Position numbers and translations under genes: made by a program. Under the pieces are notes generated by a model. The model searched no databases. It had not been told where the DNA came from and saw only the letters and a list, made by a program, of their open reading frames with translations. From Erythrophleum ivorense (taxonomy: Eukaryota; Streptophyta; Magnoliopsida; Fabales; Fabaceae), in NCBI GenBank assembly GCA_026724425.1, contig JAIUCV010000577.1, forward strand, positions 1 to 64,000: DNA of 64,000 bases, written 5' to 3'. Position 1 is the first letter of the stretch; each line of letters starts with the position of its first letter. This document shows positions 62,936 through 64,000 of the stretch, in pieces.

Positions 62936-63250
62936 AACCCCCCCCCCCCAAAAAAAATGAGGAAAAAAAAAGATTTTCAAAAAAAAAAATCAATTTAATG
63001 GAGTTGTCACCAAAATTCTAATTGTTTTAAAAGGTAAAACTTTGGGAAAAAAAAAAAATCCTTTTAAAATGAGAAGGTGGTATGTGAACCAAAGATAGGT
63101 TCAAGAGTTAATTATGTGTGAGAAAGGTATTAAACGCTCCATGACACTTACTCTTGAGAACAGTTACTCTTAGTTAATTATCCAAAATTAATATAGTTTT
63201 AATTCTATTTTAATTACCCTTATTAATCACATGCAAAAAGAAAGAAAAAG
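62936..63250. repeat. retrotransposon-like fragment with homopolymers
   Basis: A poly-C run followed by poly-A runs (62938-62990) precedes GGAGTTGTCACCAAAATTCTAA (62999-63021) and GTATTAAACGCTCC...GTTACTC (63129-63170). This order (GGAGTYGCCACC..., GAAGGTATTAGCACCC..., GGTTACC) is a recurrent motif I associate with Tat/Ogre-like plant LTR retrotransposons. The copy is short and diverged. Confidence 0.4.
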
Positions 63251-63619
63251 AAATAAGCAAAAGAACATAAAAGAAAATATAAAATATATATAAGGGTAGA
63301 CTTGGCCTAAAAATATAAGCCCAGAGCATATATACTACTCTATGATAGGAATCAAAGTTTATATAGCTCAAATGGTAGAAAACGTATCAATTGGCAGGTA
63401 ATTTCCATTTATTTTTGTAAAAGGAGGGAAAAATTAAGAATAAACTCAATTTTACAAACAAAACAAATTTGAAGTTGGCTTATGTGTTTTGATTTATAAA
63501 AGCATGTTAATCTCACTTTTTTGCACTCTTCATTTTCTCTTTACTATTTTTTTAATTTTCTATAAAATATTTATTTTGAAGAAAAATGATGTAACACACA
63601 GAAAACTCAACAAAATAAA

Positions 63620-64000
63620 TGTAAAGAATGAATATAGGCATGCAGCATTTTAGCCTAAAACCGAACCATAAGCTGCCCAGAAATTTACCTTTGAGAATCT
63701 TGTGCAGATTCACAGCCATATGCAGTACTTTCTTACCCAAAACATAATAGCAATATGTGAAGCTACTTCAAAAAAAGCTCTGTATAGAGACATGGCTATA
63801 AGCAGTATTTTCATGCGCAAAACAGAATCACAATATGTGCAGCAACCAAACACAGAGCATTTGTGCAGAAATATGACCATATGCAGTGTTTTCATATGCA
63901 AAACAGTGTCACAAGCTGTGCAGCCACTAAACGCAGAACATTTGTGCAGAAATATGACCAGATGCAGTGTTCTCATATGCAAAACAGCCTCATAAGATGT
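63620..64000. repeat. 80-81-bp tandem repeat array, continuing beyond the window
   Basis: The word ATGCAG(T/C) marks unit starts at 63640, 63720, 63800 (as AAGCAG), 63881 and 63962. Neighbouring constant words are TTCATATGCAAAACAG and TTTGTGCAGAAATATGACC. The two rightmost units are far more alike than the left ones, which grade into unique sequence, so this is the decayed edge of a larger array. Because 81 is divisible by 3, both strands stay open by chance (97 codons plus, 90 minus). I do not regard these as genes. Confidence 0.8.

Noticed and set aside
62936..62990. Poly-C/poly-A tract as a LINE or SINE tail
   Set aside because: No element body precedes it and no flanking duplication was found. 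The adjacent sequence resembles an LTR retrotransposon fragment instead.
63702..63995. Open frames of 97 (plus) and 90 (minus) codons
   Set aside because: Both come from a tandem repeat whose period is a multiple of three. Being open on both strands is expected and not evidence of coding.

Overview
This is AT-rich nuclear DNA from a flowering plant, probably a eudicot, although I cannot name the species. The evidence is a plant-type mitochondrial CcmA (ABCI1) gene, a plant hAT DNA transposon with an intron, plant L1-type LINE fragments, and very dense nested Ty3/gypsy retrotransposon remains. About the first 50 kb is almost entirely repeats. The only confident host protein gene is CcmA at 60455-61141 (minus).

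Layout. 1-2150: the 3' part of a Tat/Athila-like LTR. 2150-32917: a nest of one non-coding repeat family, called GL here. Its units run about 3.5-3.9 kb, start TGTAAYRTCC, end ...TTACA or a close variant, and carry 5-bp target-site duplications where complete. They are best read as giant solo LTRs. They interrupt a decayed minus-strand Del/Tekay-like gypsy pol gene (15535-25299). A different 3.6-kb LTR-like unit (25353-28952) sits inside another GL copy. 33873-36780: a 2.9-kb minus-strand LTR-like unit of a third type. 37195-39108: a second decayed gypsy pol (plus strand), followed by a polypurine tract and the start of its 3' LTR. 40529-47831: a minus-strand GL unit with a plus-strand GL unit nested in it. 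49600-50110 and 58640-59345: LINE ORF2 fragments (minus).

51130-51372 looks like a CT-rich transcribed leader with a splice donor. 52056-56305 is a structurally complete hAT transposon: matching 8-bp duplications, 18-bp inverted termini, and a two-exon transposase with no visible break (722 residues). 58250-58500 holds a degenerate 80-bp tandem repeat. 63620-64000 holds an 81-bp tandem array that runs out of the window.

The genes do not form a pathway. CcmA serves mitochondrial cytochrome c maturation, and everything else is transposon biology. The most notable items are the intact hAT element and the giant-LTR family. Each GL unit carries the same internal parts: a TATA box about 550 bp in, a purine-rich leader with a donor-like site, an internal minisatellite, and a conserved GAGATTC-N3-GAATCTC-type hairpin. 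I saw no rRNA, tRNA, CRISPR array or bacterial-type signals. All homology statements are from reading alone; no database search was run.
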